Part shown: piece by piece, positions 1 through 7,438 of the stretch
How positions within the stretch are numbered: position 1 is the stretch's first letter
Layout of the letters: every line of letters starts with the position of its first letter
Assembly: GCF_003315635.1 (NCBI RefSeq)
Contig: NZ_PDCG01000002.1
Span: forward strand, 333,193-397,192
Direction: 5' to 3'
DNA length: 64,000 bases
Origin: Bifidobacterium aemilianum
Lineage (GTDB): Bacteria; Actinomycetota; Actinomycetes; Actinomycetales; Bifidobacteriaceae
Made by a program: the position numbers and the translations under genes
Notes under the pieces: model-generated
Databases searched by the model: none
The model's input: only the letters and a program-made list of their open reading frames with translations
Told to the model about the DNA's origin: nothing

Positions 1-1144
1 TGGCCTTGGATTCGGCCATGAGCCTGCATACCTTGGCTTTGGCACCGGCTCTGGGTGGGTCCAGAACAATCAGTTCAGGGTGGCTCAACCGCTTGGGGAG
101 ATTGGTGGAGAGGACCCTGGCCACATCCCCTCCCCTGGCGACCACATCGCCGAATCCGGCCGCCTGGAGGTTGGCGTGGGCCTGCTTGGCGGCGATCTTG
201 TTGCCCTCGATGCTCAAGACCTTGGAGGAATCCTGGGCCTGGGCAGCCAGCGGCAGGGTGAACAGGCCGGCCCCTGAATACAGGTCCCAGATGGATCTGG
301 GCTTGGAGGCGCCACAGACCCGGTCGACCAGTTCCATAAGATGGCTGCCCAAGACTTCGGGGGCCTGCCGATGGACCTGCCAGAAACCTTGGGAGCCGAC
401 CTGATAGTCATGGATCCCATCGGCCATACCCACCTGCTCACGCAGGACCGCAGAGCCTGCCCTGAGCTGACCGCCAACAGTGAAGGCGTAGTCGTCGCCA
501 ACAGCCTTGACCAGCGCCTCCTGGTCAGCGCTGGCTGTATCAATGCCCCAGGGCTCTGGTACAGCCAGTCGCAGCTGGGCACCAGGCTCATAGGACGACT
601 GCCAAAGTCCCAGTTCGGCGGCCACAGCCAGGAGGGCCTTGCTCGCCAGGGGCATATCCTTGATGGCCACCCGTTCATGGGTGCCCCGCCTACGCATGGA
701 AGGCCTGCCCTGCTCATCGGCGATCAGTTCGATGCGGGTGCGCCAGTTGAGCCCGCCCAGAGCCAGGTCCGATTCGACCCGTTCGACGGGCACATCCGCC
801 AGGTCCTGGTGGCCCATTCGGCGCATCTGTTCCTTAATCAGCGCTGACTTCCAGCGGAGTTGACCCTCAAGGCTGACATGGACCAGATCGGCCCCACCAA
901 CGCCGCCGCCCTGGGCCAGGGGTCCAGCCAGGGGCCAGGTGGGCTGGACCCGGTCATCACTGGCCTCCTCGACCGCCACAACCTCGCCTGTCCAGAAGCG
1001 GTCCTCACGGTCATAGGGTTCATCAAGCTTTACCTGGACCAGCTCGCCAGGCAGGGCGAACCGCACGAAGACCACGCGCCCATCAATATGGCCCACGCAG
1101 CGGCCCTGATCGGCATAGCGTTCAATGCGAACTGTCGTCTGCAT
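1..1144 (-). CDS. TrmA/RumA-family RNA (uracil-5-)-methyltransferase, 3' end cut by window
   Basis: Class I SAM-dependent methyltransferase that would methylate a uridine at C5 in rRNA or tRNA. About 381 codons are visible and no stop is reached. The N-terminal part reads as a TRAM-like domain (starts MQTTVRIERYADQGRCVGHI). The methyltransferase core shows the SAM-binding stretch LYSGAGLFTLPLA and the family motif DPPRAG near the edge. The catalytic Cys and general-base Glu motifs lie beyond the window, so activity cannot be judged. The start is an ATG preceded by AGAAGG at good spacing. It lies just downstream of the DUF3159 and DUF3710 genes on the same strand, a common actinobacterial arrangement. 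Family assignment is firm; whether the target is 23S rRNA or tRNA is not visible. Confidence 0.88.
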   Translation of the reverse strand, partial: MQTTVRIERYADQGRCVGHIDGRVVFVRFALPGELVQVKLDEPYDREDRFWTGEVVAVEEASDDRVQPTWPLAGPLAQGGGVGGADLVHVSLEGQLRWKSALIKEQMRRMGHQDLADVPVERVESDLALGGLNWRTRIELIADEQGRPSMRRRGTHERVAIKDMPLASKALLAVAAELGLWQSSYEPGAQLRLAVPEPWGIDTASADQEALVKAVGDDYAFTVGGQLRAGSAVLREQVGMADGIHDYQVGSQGFWQVHRQAPEVLGSHLMELVDRVCGASKPRSIWDLYSGAGLFTLPLAAQAQDSSKVLSIEGNKIAAKQAHANLQAAGFGDVVARGGDVARVLSTNLPKRLSHPELIVLDPPRAGAKAKVCRLMAESKA

Positions 1145-1205
1145 AATTCCTTCTTGTGTCTTCTTGGCTTCTTGTATGTCGTAATGGCGAATCTTGCGTC
1201 CGCGT

Positions 1206-2141
1206 CTAGGCCGGATCCGCAGCCCCAGTCGCCAGAGTCGGGTCTGCCCCACGGCTTGCGCCGGTCTGTGAGTCCGTCAGCTCGCTCCTGCCAGCATCCT
1301 CGGCAGGAGCCTGTGGGTTCGGAAGATCATCAGCGCCTTCAGCCTCTGCCTGGCGCTCCGCCAGCTTGTGCCGGTGCATGGGGCCTGCCACAATCAGGTA
1401 GGAGACCCAAATGGTCAGGGCCCAGAGTGGAATGCCCATGGCCAAGCGTGCGCTTCCCAGGGCGGTGACATGGTTGGTCAGGTAGAGGGGAACCTGAATC
1501 AGCAGTCTGCCACCAAACAGGCCTATCCACAGCAGGGTGATGACATCATAGGCCCTACGCAGCTCACGATCGGAACGCCAGGAGTTGAGCCATTCCCTGA
1601 AGTGGTCCATGGGCAGGCTGCGGATGAACTCGATGACTGCTCCCAGGCCAGGCACCCGGACCAGCAGGGACAGGCCCAGGAGCGAGGCGTAGACCACATT
1701 CGTGATGAAGCCAAACATGTAGTAGTTCCGGGCCTCGTGGCTCTTGGCTGCCCAGACCAAGCAGATGCCCACCGCTATCAGTCCGCTCAAGGCGCCCAGC
1801 ACCGACTGACGCTGGCAGAGTCTGACCACCACCTGCAGCAGGGCCAGGAGGCCGGAGATGATGATAGTCAACCGCAGGTCGGAGCTGATGATGAAAGCCA
1901 CGACGAACACCAGGCCGGGTAGCATGGATTCAATGACGCCACGCGGGCCACCGATGGCTGCTATGACGGAGAAATCATCCCCATCGCCAACCTGTGCCAA
2001 GGCCGCCAGACCCGTCCCCTTGGCCCGGGCCTTGGACCCAGCCTTGTCTGCCGGCCTGTCCGGACCGGCTCCTGGGCCAGCCAATCCCTGCCCAGCTTCC
2101 GTGTTCCGTTCTTCCTCTGCCATATCCGCCTTATCTGTCAT
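1206..2141 (-). CDS. DUF3159 family integral membrane protein
   Basis: Membrane protein of 311 residues whose function is not established. An acidic, Ala/Gly-rich cytoplasmic N-terminus of about 75 residues is followed by about six hydrophobic segments (for example IESMLPGLVFVVAFII and LTIIISGLLALLQVVV) and a charged C-terminal tail. The pattern GGPRGVIESMLPGLVFV is what I associate with DUF3159. The start ATG has CAGGAG nine bases upstream. In actinobacteria this family sits next to DUF3710 and an RNA methyltransferase gene, and that is what is seen here (DUF3710 upstream, methyltransferase downstream, same strand). A transport role has been suggested from such neighbourhoods, but nothing in the sequence proves it. 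Confidence 0.8.
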   Translation of the reverse strand: MTDKADMAEEERNTEAGQGLAGPGAGPDRPADKAGSKARAKGTGLAALAQVGDGDDFSVIAAIGGPRGVIESMLPGLVFVVAFIISSDLRLTIIISGLLALLQVVVRLCQRQSVLGALSGLIAVGICLVWAAKSHEARNYYMFGFITNVVYASLLGLSLLVRVPGLGAVIEFIRSLPMDHFREWLNSWRSDRELRRAYDVITLLWIGLFGGRLLIQVPLYLTNHVTALGSARLAMGIPLWALTIWVSYLIVAGPMHRHKLAERQAEAEGADDLPNPQAPAEDAGRSELTDSQTGASRGADPTLATGAADPA

Positions 2142-2210
2142 GGCTGCCAGCTCCTGACAGCACCGGCCCCTACTGTATCGCCTGGGTCCGGCTCTGAAAT
2201 TCCGGTATGG

Positions 2211-3071
2211 TCAGCGCACTTCCGAGAACATGGGACCACGGGAGAGGGTTGTCTTGACCTCTACCTCCTGATCGGAATCAAAGGGGCCAGTGGGCTTATC
2301 GGGAATGCTGGCGGCACCCGACTCTTCATTGCTTCCATCGCCATCGACGGCCTCTGCCGCCGCCTTGCGTTCAGCTGGTGAAACGGGAGGGTGCATGGGG
2401 ATCAGATCATGGGGGGCCAGGGGCTCCTCACCACGATCGACGACAATGTCAGCGAAGTAGCCGTTCAAGGCCTCGGTCTCAGGGCTGTTGGGGTTCGTCG
2501 CCGCCTTGCCGGTGAAGATGCCACGCAGCATCCAACGGGGTCCGTCAACAGCCACGATGCGGGTCACCACGGTCTTGCCGCCCTTGACCGATACCGGCAT
2601 ACGCACCTCTGTGCCGAAGACACCCTCAACCTCGCTGGCACCGTCCTTGTGTAGGAGCTCCTCGCGCACATCGTCCCACAGGCCCATGGACTTGGGGGCT
2701 GCGAAGGCCTCCAATTCCAGGCTGGAGGAGCCGTAACTGATGGTGCAGCTCCTGACCTCCTGACGGGTCTTGTCCGCCCCGATCCTCAGTTCGATGCCCT
2801 TGAGGAAAGGCAGGTAGAAGGCACCCATGTCCAGGTACTCGTCATAGTCGGGCAGGTCCTCATCCTTGATGTCCCATGGGCCGCGATCCTCCCCTCGGCC
2901 CTCATAGGAGCCGGAGACCTCCCCGCTAAAGGACGGATGGTCACCCTGGTTTTCAGGGTCCTTATCCACTTCGCCATCAACCCCGGCAGCCTCGGTCTGA
3001 TCCAGCTCATCCGCAGGCTGCTCCTCAACCTCATCACGATGCTTTTTCCTGCCGAATCCAAACAATCCCAT
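2211..3071 (-). CDS. DUF3710 domain protein
   Basis: Soluble protein of 286 residues, start MGLFGFGRKKHRDEVEEQ, a typical DUF3710 beginning: a short basic patch and then an acidic linker of about 60 residues. The central domain (about residues 75-225) contains GPWDIKDEDLPDYDEYLDMG and then GIELRIGADK, both typical of the family. The C-terminus is a low-complexity acidic tail. No membrane segment or signal peptide is seen. The start has AGGA four bases upstream. The function is unknown in the family; it is co-oriented with the DUF3159 membrane protein and probably co-transcribed with it. An imperfect palindrome (CAAACGGTTGCA) lies 13-24 bases before the start codon. Confidence 0.82.
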   Translation of the reverse strand: MGLFGFGRKKHRDEVEEQPADELDQTEAAGVDGEVDKDPENQGDHPSFSGEVSGSYEGRGEDRGPWDIKDEDLPDYDEYLDMGAFYLPFLKGIELRIGADKTRQEVRSCTISYGSSSLELEAFAAPKSMGLWDDVREELLHKDGASEVEGVFGTEVRMPVSVKGGKTVVTRIVAVDGPRWMLRGIFTGKAATNPNSPETEALNGYFADIVVDRGEEPLAPHDLIPMHPPVSPAERKAAAEAVDGDGSNEESGAASIPDKPTGPFDSDQEVEVKTTLSRGPMFSEVR

Positions 3072-3083
3072 GGTTCCTCATTT

Positions 3084-3095
3084 CAAACGGTTGCA
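3084..3095. promoter_or_regulatory. Imperfect palindrome before the DUF3710 gene, possible repressor site
   Basis: CAAACGGTTGCA with near-symmetry around a central CG, the general form of LacI-family operators. The identical 12-mer occurs again in the intergenic region between gap and the deacylase gene. No regulator gene is nearby, so this is only a candidate. Confidence 0.2.
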
Positions 3096-3188
3096 ACCCT
3101 CAATAGCCTAACACCCAGGCGGTAATTCATCGGCCTCCTTTCCACCGACTCAAGGCCCCCGGCAGTGCCTGTGAACGGCAGCGCAAGC

Positions 3189-4157
3189 CTAGGCCCGGGG
3201 GAAAGCCTGTCCGTATCGCTCCTTGAGCTGTTCAATGGAGACATGCGTGTAACGCTGGGTGGTCCGCAGGGAGGAGTGGCCCAAGAGCTCCTGGACCTGC
3301 CGCAGATCGGCTCCCCCATCCAGCAGATGCGTGGCCGCACTGTGTCGCAGGGCATGGGGGGCTATATCCGGCACGCCGGCCTCCCTAGCTTTGGCATGGA
3401 CCACACTCCGGGCTATGCGCTGGTCCAGTCGGCCCCCTCGCGCTCCCAGGAAGAGGGCCTGGGTCACTGTGCCGTCTGAAGCCAGCACCGGCCTGCCCTC
3501 CCCGCCCAGCCAAGCCTCCAGGGCACGCGCTGCGGGCTGGCCGAAGGGAATCACGCGTTCCTTGTCCCCCTTGCCCAGCACCCTGGCCGTACGATTGCCG
3601 AAATCAAGGTCGCGCATGTTCAATCCGACCAACTCGGCCACACGCATACCGGTGGCATAGAGCAGCTCCACTATGGCGGCATCACGGAGGGCCAGCGCCT
3701 CCTGCCGGGGACTGCGTTCGACGGCCTGGCCGGCTGGTCGACCCCCTGCGGCGCCGGCTGGTTGGCGCTGATCGCAGTCATCCTCGACCTGCTCCATCAG
3801 ATGTTCAGCCTGGGCCTGGCTCAGAACGGTTGGCAGGCTGTTGGCGATCTTTGGGGTCATCAGGCTGGCGGCTGGATTGCTGCTGATGATGCCATGGTCA
3901 TGGGCCCACCCGAAGAAGGCCCGTAGAGCGACCGTCTTTCTGGCCATGCTGGAACGGGCATGGGAACCGGTCTGGCTGGCCATCCAGGACCGCAGATCGT
4001 CAATGGTGAGTTCCTGAAGGTCCTCGTTCCCCTGCTGCCACAGGTAGTGCAGGCATTGGCTGATGTCAGCCCCATAAGCCTTGAGCGTGTTGGTGCTCAG
4101 CCCCTTGTTGGCCCGGGCATAGGCGAGAAAACCATCCAGCTCCTTGTTAAATTTCAT
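3189..4157 (-). CDS. xerC: Site-specific tyrosine recombinase XerC
   Basis: Partner of XerD in resolving chromosome dimers at dif before division. The 322-residue protein has the SAM-like core-binding domain (about residues 1-100) and the catalytic domain with the complete tyrosine-recombinase set: Arg172 (ATGMRVAEL), Lys198 (GKGDKERV), His268 and Arg271 (HALRHS), His294 (LLGHSS) and nucleophile Tyr303 (QRYTHVS). Between the two domains (about residues 125-153) is an unusual Gln/Ala/Gly/Arg-rich insert. The start is clear: AAGGAG eight bases before ATG. It is separate from xerD, which lies 8 kb away in the parA-scpAB cluster. A phage integrase is unlikely because of the short length, core gene neighbours and close similarity in form to XerC. 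Confidence 0.92.
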   Translation of the reverse strand: MKFNKELDGFLAYARANKGLSTNTLKAYGADISQCLHYLWQQGNEDLQELTIDDLRSWMASQTGSHARSSMARKTVALRAFFGWAHDHGIISSNPAASLMTPKIANSLPTVLSQAQAEHLMEQVEDDCDQRQPAGAAGGRPAGQAVERSPRQEALALRDAAIVELLYATGMRVAELVGLNMRDLDFGNRTARVLGKGDKERVIPFGQPAARALEAWLGGEGRPVLASDGTVTQALFLGARGGRLDQRIARSVVHAKAREAGVPDIAPHALRHSAATHLLDGGADLRQVQELLGHSSLRTTQRYTHVSIEQLKERYGQAFPRA

Positions 4158-4277
4158 GCTTCCACTCCTTCCCTGCCCTCATTCACAGCTCACTGCCCTG
4201 GGCCCCAGACCCCCTTGACCGGCAGGGGCTAAGATGCCTGTCAGAAGCTTAATCGTCCACGCAAGGAGCCAGACCAC

Positions 4278-4541
4278 ATGCCCATACCATTGCCTTCGAC
4301 CATACCAAGCGGTGCCAGAGTGGTGGTGCGCACGGCCGAGGGCCGGGACCCGGCGGATGGCCGCATGAAGTACCGGGACTACGTGGGCCATGTGATCTCC
4401 TGGGATGGGCGGACACTCAAGCTCAACCGCGATGCCAGCGCCAACGGCGAGCGCCCCGCCCAATCCATCTGCCTGCAAGCGGCCAGCATAGTCGCCCTCA
4501 AGCCCATCCCCGAACGCCCCGAGCCCAAGAGCGGCCGGTAA
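4278..4541 (+). CDS. Small conserved hypothetical protein (DUF6725-like)
   Basis: An 87-residue soluble protein starting MPIPLPSTIPSGARVVVRTA, with a clear AAGGAG nine bases before the ATG. The middle reads like a small beta-barrel (YRDYVGHVISWDGRTLKLNRD) and the end is a Pro/Lys-rich tail. It looks like a small family annotated in bifidobacteria as DUF6725, but I name that from memory and cannot check it. There is no membrane segment and no catalytic motif. It is a single plus-strand gene between divergent xerC and convergent tyrA, so it has its own promoter somewhere in the 120 bases shared with xerC. A nucleic-acid- or protein-binding role is possible but unsupported. Confidence 0.65.
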   Translation: MPIPLPSTIPSGARVVVRTAEGRDPADGRMKYRDYVGHVISWDGRTLKLNRDASANGERPAQSICLQAASIVALKPIPERPEPKSGR

Positions 4542-4606
4542 GCACCTCCAACCGCTCAGCAACCCCTGTCACGCCACACAAGGCCAGGACCTAGGCCTGA
4601 ACTGGT

Positions 4607-5680
4607 CTAGAGGGTGGGGCCTTGCAGGACTATGGCCTGGTCGGCGCTGGGCATGGAGACAATACGCTGACCTTGCTTGGCGGAGTTGATCAGGGTCTCT
4701 TGCCAGGTCGAGGGGCTTAGGGACAGAGGCATGGTGGCCTTGGCCTGCTGCGAGGAGTCCGCCTCAGCTGGCTCCTGTTGTGCTGGCTCTTCGGGGGTCC
4801 GAGCATGCGCTGGGGCAGGCACAGGGGGCCGGCCGGCCTGGGCCTTGACCTGGCGGAAGGGCTGGCCTTGGGTGAAGAAGTCCTGCATGGCCTCCTCCCG
4901 CCCCTCCCTGATGGCATCCGCATAGGAGACCAGGCGGTCGGCCATCCGCCGCAGCAAGGCCTCCACATTGATGGGGTTCTCATCAATCATGGCTCGGGTC
5001 CGTTGGGGATCGGTCAGCGCCACTCGGGTCATATCCCGCCATGAGCCGGCAGATAGGGCCAAGGCGACGTTGCGCTCGGGACTGGCACAGAGCTGGTTGA
5101 TGAGGGCCGTGGCCACGGCGTGGGGCATGTGGGAAATCAGCGCGGCGGCCCTGTCATGGGTATGGTCATCGAGGACAATCAGCCGGTTGTGCAAGGTCTC
5201 GGTGATGGTTTGGGACACCTGAAGGAAGCGCTGAAAATCAGTGTTCTGGTCCACGGTCACAGCCCACAGGGCATCATCGAAAAGCTCCGGATCGGAAGCG
5301 GCGAACCCCGACCTCTCATTCCCGGTCATGGGGTGGGCCCCCACATAGACGGACTCAAGACCAGCCTGGCGAACCTGCTCCCTGACCAACCCCTTGACCG
5401 ACCCCACATCGGTCAGTGTGCTGGCCGGATCCATGACCGGCGCCAGCGCGGCAAGCATGTCAGGCATGGCCCTGAGCGGATTGCACAGTACCAGCAACTC
5501 GGGCTTGGCCTCAGCCAGCGCCTGAAGGCTGGGCAGGCACTCGATGCCATCGGCCTGGGCGGCAGCGTAGGGGCGGGGCGTGTGGTTCCATGCAAGCACC
5601 TGGCAACCAGCATCAACCATACGCCGGGCCAATGAGCCACCAATCAGGCCCAGTCCCACTATGCCGACGGTCCTTACCAT
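4607..5680 (-). CDS. tyrA: Prephenate dehydrogenase
   Basis: Oxidises and decarboxylates prephenate to 4-hydroxyphenylpyruvate with NAD(P)+, the tyrosine branch of aromatic amino acid synthesis. The protein of 357 residues starts with a Rossmann motif (GIVGLGLIGGSLAR, residues 4-17) and carries the family substrate-site stretch AHPMTGNERSGF. The dehydrogenase fold ends near residue 280 and is followed by a Pro/Ala/Gln-rich tail without a recognisable ACT domain. The chosen start has GAGGAGGG upstream, and the ATG overlaps the last seven bases of pheA, so the two are translationally coupled. An upstream in-frame extension inside pheA is possible but has no SD. Confidence 0.9.
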   Translation of the reverse strand: MVRTVGIVGLGLIGGSLARRMVDAGCQVLAWNHTPRPYAAAQADGIECLPSLQALAEAKPELLVLCNPLRAMPDMLAALAPVMDPASTLTDVGSVKGLVREQVRQAGLESVYVGAHPMTGNERSGFAASDPELFDDALWAVTVDQNTDFQRFLQVSQTITETLHNRLIVLDDHTHDRAAALISHMPHAVATALINQLCASPERNVALALSAGSWRDMTRVALTDPQRTRAMIDENPINVEALLRRMADRLVSYADAIREGREEAMQDFFTQGQPFRQVKAQAGRPPVPAPAHARTPEEPAQQEPAEADSSQQAKATMPLSLSPSTWQETLINSAKQGQRIVSMPSADQAIVLQGPTL

Positions 5681-6765
5681 AGCAATTCCCTCCTCATTGC
5701 CTCGCCTTGACCTTCCATCCGCGGATCCTGCCCTGGCTGGCTTGCAGCAGTCGCAAGATCCAAACCGGGCAATTGACCCGGCGCAGCAGGGGCGGTCCCA
5801 GAGTCTGCCTTGATGATATTCCTGGCCTGGTCGGCACACTCAGGCCCCAGATACACGCCGCCATGGGGCAACATGGAGGTATCGACCGGTGGATCCGGCC
5901 TCTCACTGCGCGGATATACGGCCAGGGTCTTGACCCACTCGCCCTGGGAGAGGAACTGGGCCAGGACCCAGCGAAAATGAGGCTGCCAGGGTGCCGCATC
6001 GACCGTTGCGAAAAAGCTGTAGGCGCCGTCATGCCCCTTGACCGGCCTGGACATGAAGCTTGTCATGTTCAGACCGGCGTCACGCATGAGGTCGAGAACC
6101 TTGGATAGGCTTCCGGCACCGGTATGCAGCAGGACGAAGGCGATGACCGTCTCGAACTCCCCCAGCTCCCGACGGCGATAGTCCTCCAACACGTCCAAAA
6201 CCTCGCCTCTGGGGGCCAGGACCAGAAAGTCGGTGTGGGCATCCGCAAAGTCCTGTACAGAGTTGGCCAGGGTTTTCAACCCATATAGGGGACCGCAAAT
6301 GGCGGGGCCCAGGGCCACCTGGCCGGGCATGAGATCTCGGCAGGCCGCAGCATTGGAGGTGGCAGGCAACTCCTCCAGGCCATGTTCCGCTGTGAACCGC
6401 CGGCACTGGGCCAGTCCGTGGTGGTGAGCGCATACCTGGGTCAGTCCGCCAGGATTCCGGACCTGTGCCTCATCCAGCACGAAGGCATCAAAGGCGACAT
6501 TGATGGTCACACGGGCGAAGGCGGCGATGTCCTTGGCATCTATCAGGGCATCAAGGTTGGGGACCACATAGCCCTCAACGTTATTCTCCCAAGCTATGAC
6601 ACCCCAACCCTTCCCCCGCTGGACTGCGGTCATAATCTCTTCAACAGTGTCCAAGGGCTGGGGGGCAATAATAGCCTCTGGGGAGAGTGCTTCCATGACC
6701 TTAGAGGCCTCTATGGCCGCCTGATGGGTGAAGGTTCCCTGAGGACCCAGATAGTTGAGTCTCAT
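5674..6765 (-). CDS. pheA: Prephenate dehydratase (divergent active-site motif)
   Basis: Converts prephenate to phenylpyruvate for phenylalanine synthesis. The 363-residue protein starts MRLNYLGPQGTFTHQAA, has the periplasmic-binding-like PDT domain (about 1-190) with ENNVEG, HHGLAQCRRF and ATSNAAACRD, then an ACT regulatory domain (about 205-265) with a modified ESRP-like stretch (FMSRP), and about 95 further residues of low complexity. No chorismate mutase domain is present. The usual catalytic TRF triplet reads T178-D179-F180, and the usual ENS triplet reads ENN. The start ATG overlaps the stop of the preceding membrane protein gene (ATGA), and the stop overlaps tyrA. Family and pathway are clear; the altered motif is discussed in the findings. 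Confidence 0.85.
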   Translation of the reverse strand: MRLNYLGPQGTFTHQAAIEASKVMEALSPEAIIAPQPLDTVEEIMTAVQRGKGWGVIAWENNVEGYVVPNLDALIDAKDIAAFARVTINVAFDAFVLDEAQVRNPGGLTQVCAHHHGLAQCRRFTAEHGLEELPATSNAAACRDLMPGQVALGPAICGPLYGLKTLANSVQDFADAHTDFLVLAPRGEVLDVLEDYRRRELGEFETVIAFVLLHTGAGSLSKVLDLMRDAGLNMTSFMSRPVKGHDGAYSFFATVDAAPWQPHFRWVLAQFLSQGEWVKTLAVYPRSERPDPPVDTSMLPHGGVYLGPECADQARNIIKADSGTAPAAPGQLPGLDLATAASQPGQDPRMEGQGEAMRRELLW

Positions 6766-7250
6766 TGCCGCTCCCCCTGCTCGGCCCCTTCCCCTCCGGT
6801 CGCCGCAGCCTGGGTGGACGGGGTCATGTTGAAGCAGCGCGAGGGCAGGACCAGCACAAGCAGCTGCACCACGACCAGGCCGAAGAGCCAGAAGTAGCCG
6901 ACATGCTGGGACCAATACGGAATGGGGGCGGAACCACCAAAGCCGATGGGAATCAGCACCTCTCCTCCCCTGCCACTGATGGCCAGAAGCCACAGGGCCG
7001 CAGAGGAGGAAATCAGATGCAGACCCAGACCAATAACACCGCTGCGTGAGCGGGCGCACCAGGCCGAAAGGCCCACGATGACCAAGGCCAGGACCCACCC
7101 ATAGGGCAGGTTCCTTGAGGCTCCCATCCGGTGGGCGAAGGTGCCGATGAGAGCTACACCCATGCCAGCCAGCAAGCATACCAGCAGGCGTACGGCAGGT
7201 GTAAGCCTGTGGGACCAGGGCAGTTCATCGGCAGGGGCGGAAGCATTCAT
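6762..7250 (-). CDS. Small integral membrane protein in the pheA-tyrA operon
   Basis: A 162-residue membrane protein (start MNASAPADELPWSHRLTP) with four likely membrane segments: about 20-40 (VRLLVCLLAGMGVALIG), 50-68 (YGWVLALVIVGLSAWC), 72-90 and 116-136 (VGYFWLFGLVVVQLLVLVL), and a hydrophilic C-terminal tail. I do not recognise the family. Its stop overlaps the pheA start as ATGA, so it is coupled to aromatic amino acid synthesis at least in expression. A role in aromatic compound movement could be guessed from that, but nothing in the sequence shows it. An in-frame start ten codons upstream exists, but the chosen ATG gives the better match to a normal cytosolic N-terminus. Confidence 0.7.
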   Translation of the reverse strand: MNASAPADELPWSHRLTPAVRLLVCLLAGMGVALIGTFAHRMGASRNLPYGWVLALVIVGLSAWCARSRSGVIGLGLHLISSSAALWLLAISGRGGEVLIPIGFGGSAPIPYWSQHVGYFWLFGLVVVQLLVLVLPSRCFNMTPSTQAAATGGEGAEQGERQ

Positions 7251-7349
7251 GTCTACCAGTATGCCGCGCAACCCGAACAAAGACCATTACAGCCAGCACG
7301 GCATACTCCTCCAGCATGGAAATGGACCGCCTTGGGCGGCCAAATATGC

Positions 7350-7375
7350 GGGAAGCCACCCGTAAGTGGCTTCCC
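7350..7375. terminator. Hairpin between typA and the membrane protein gene
   Basis: A perfect 10-base stem (GGGAAGCCAC / GTGGCTTCCC) with a six-base loop, downstream of typA on the minus strand. Only a weak T-rich stretch follows, so it is a likely but not strong intrinsic terminator. Confidence 0.55.
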
Positions 7376-7438
7376 GGCAATTGTACGCCTATGGATGGGG
7401 AACCTACCTCCTTGGGGAGCTCCCGAATCCAGTCGGCA

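Noticed and set aside
3189..4157. Phage integrase
   Set aside because: Length, motif spacing and core-gene neighbours fit XerC; no attachment site or phage genes are next to it.
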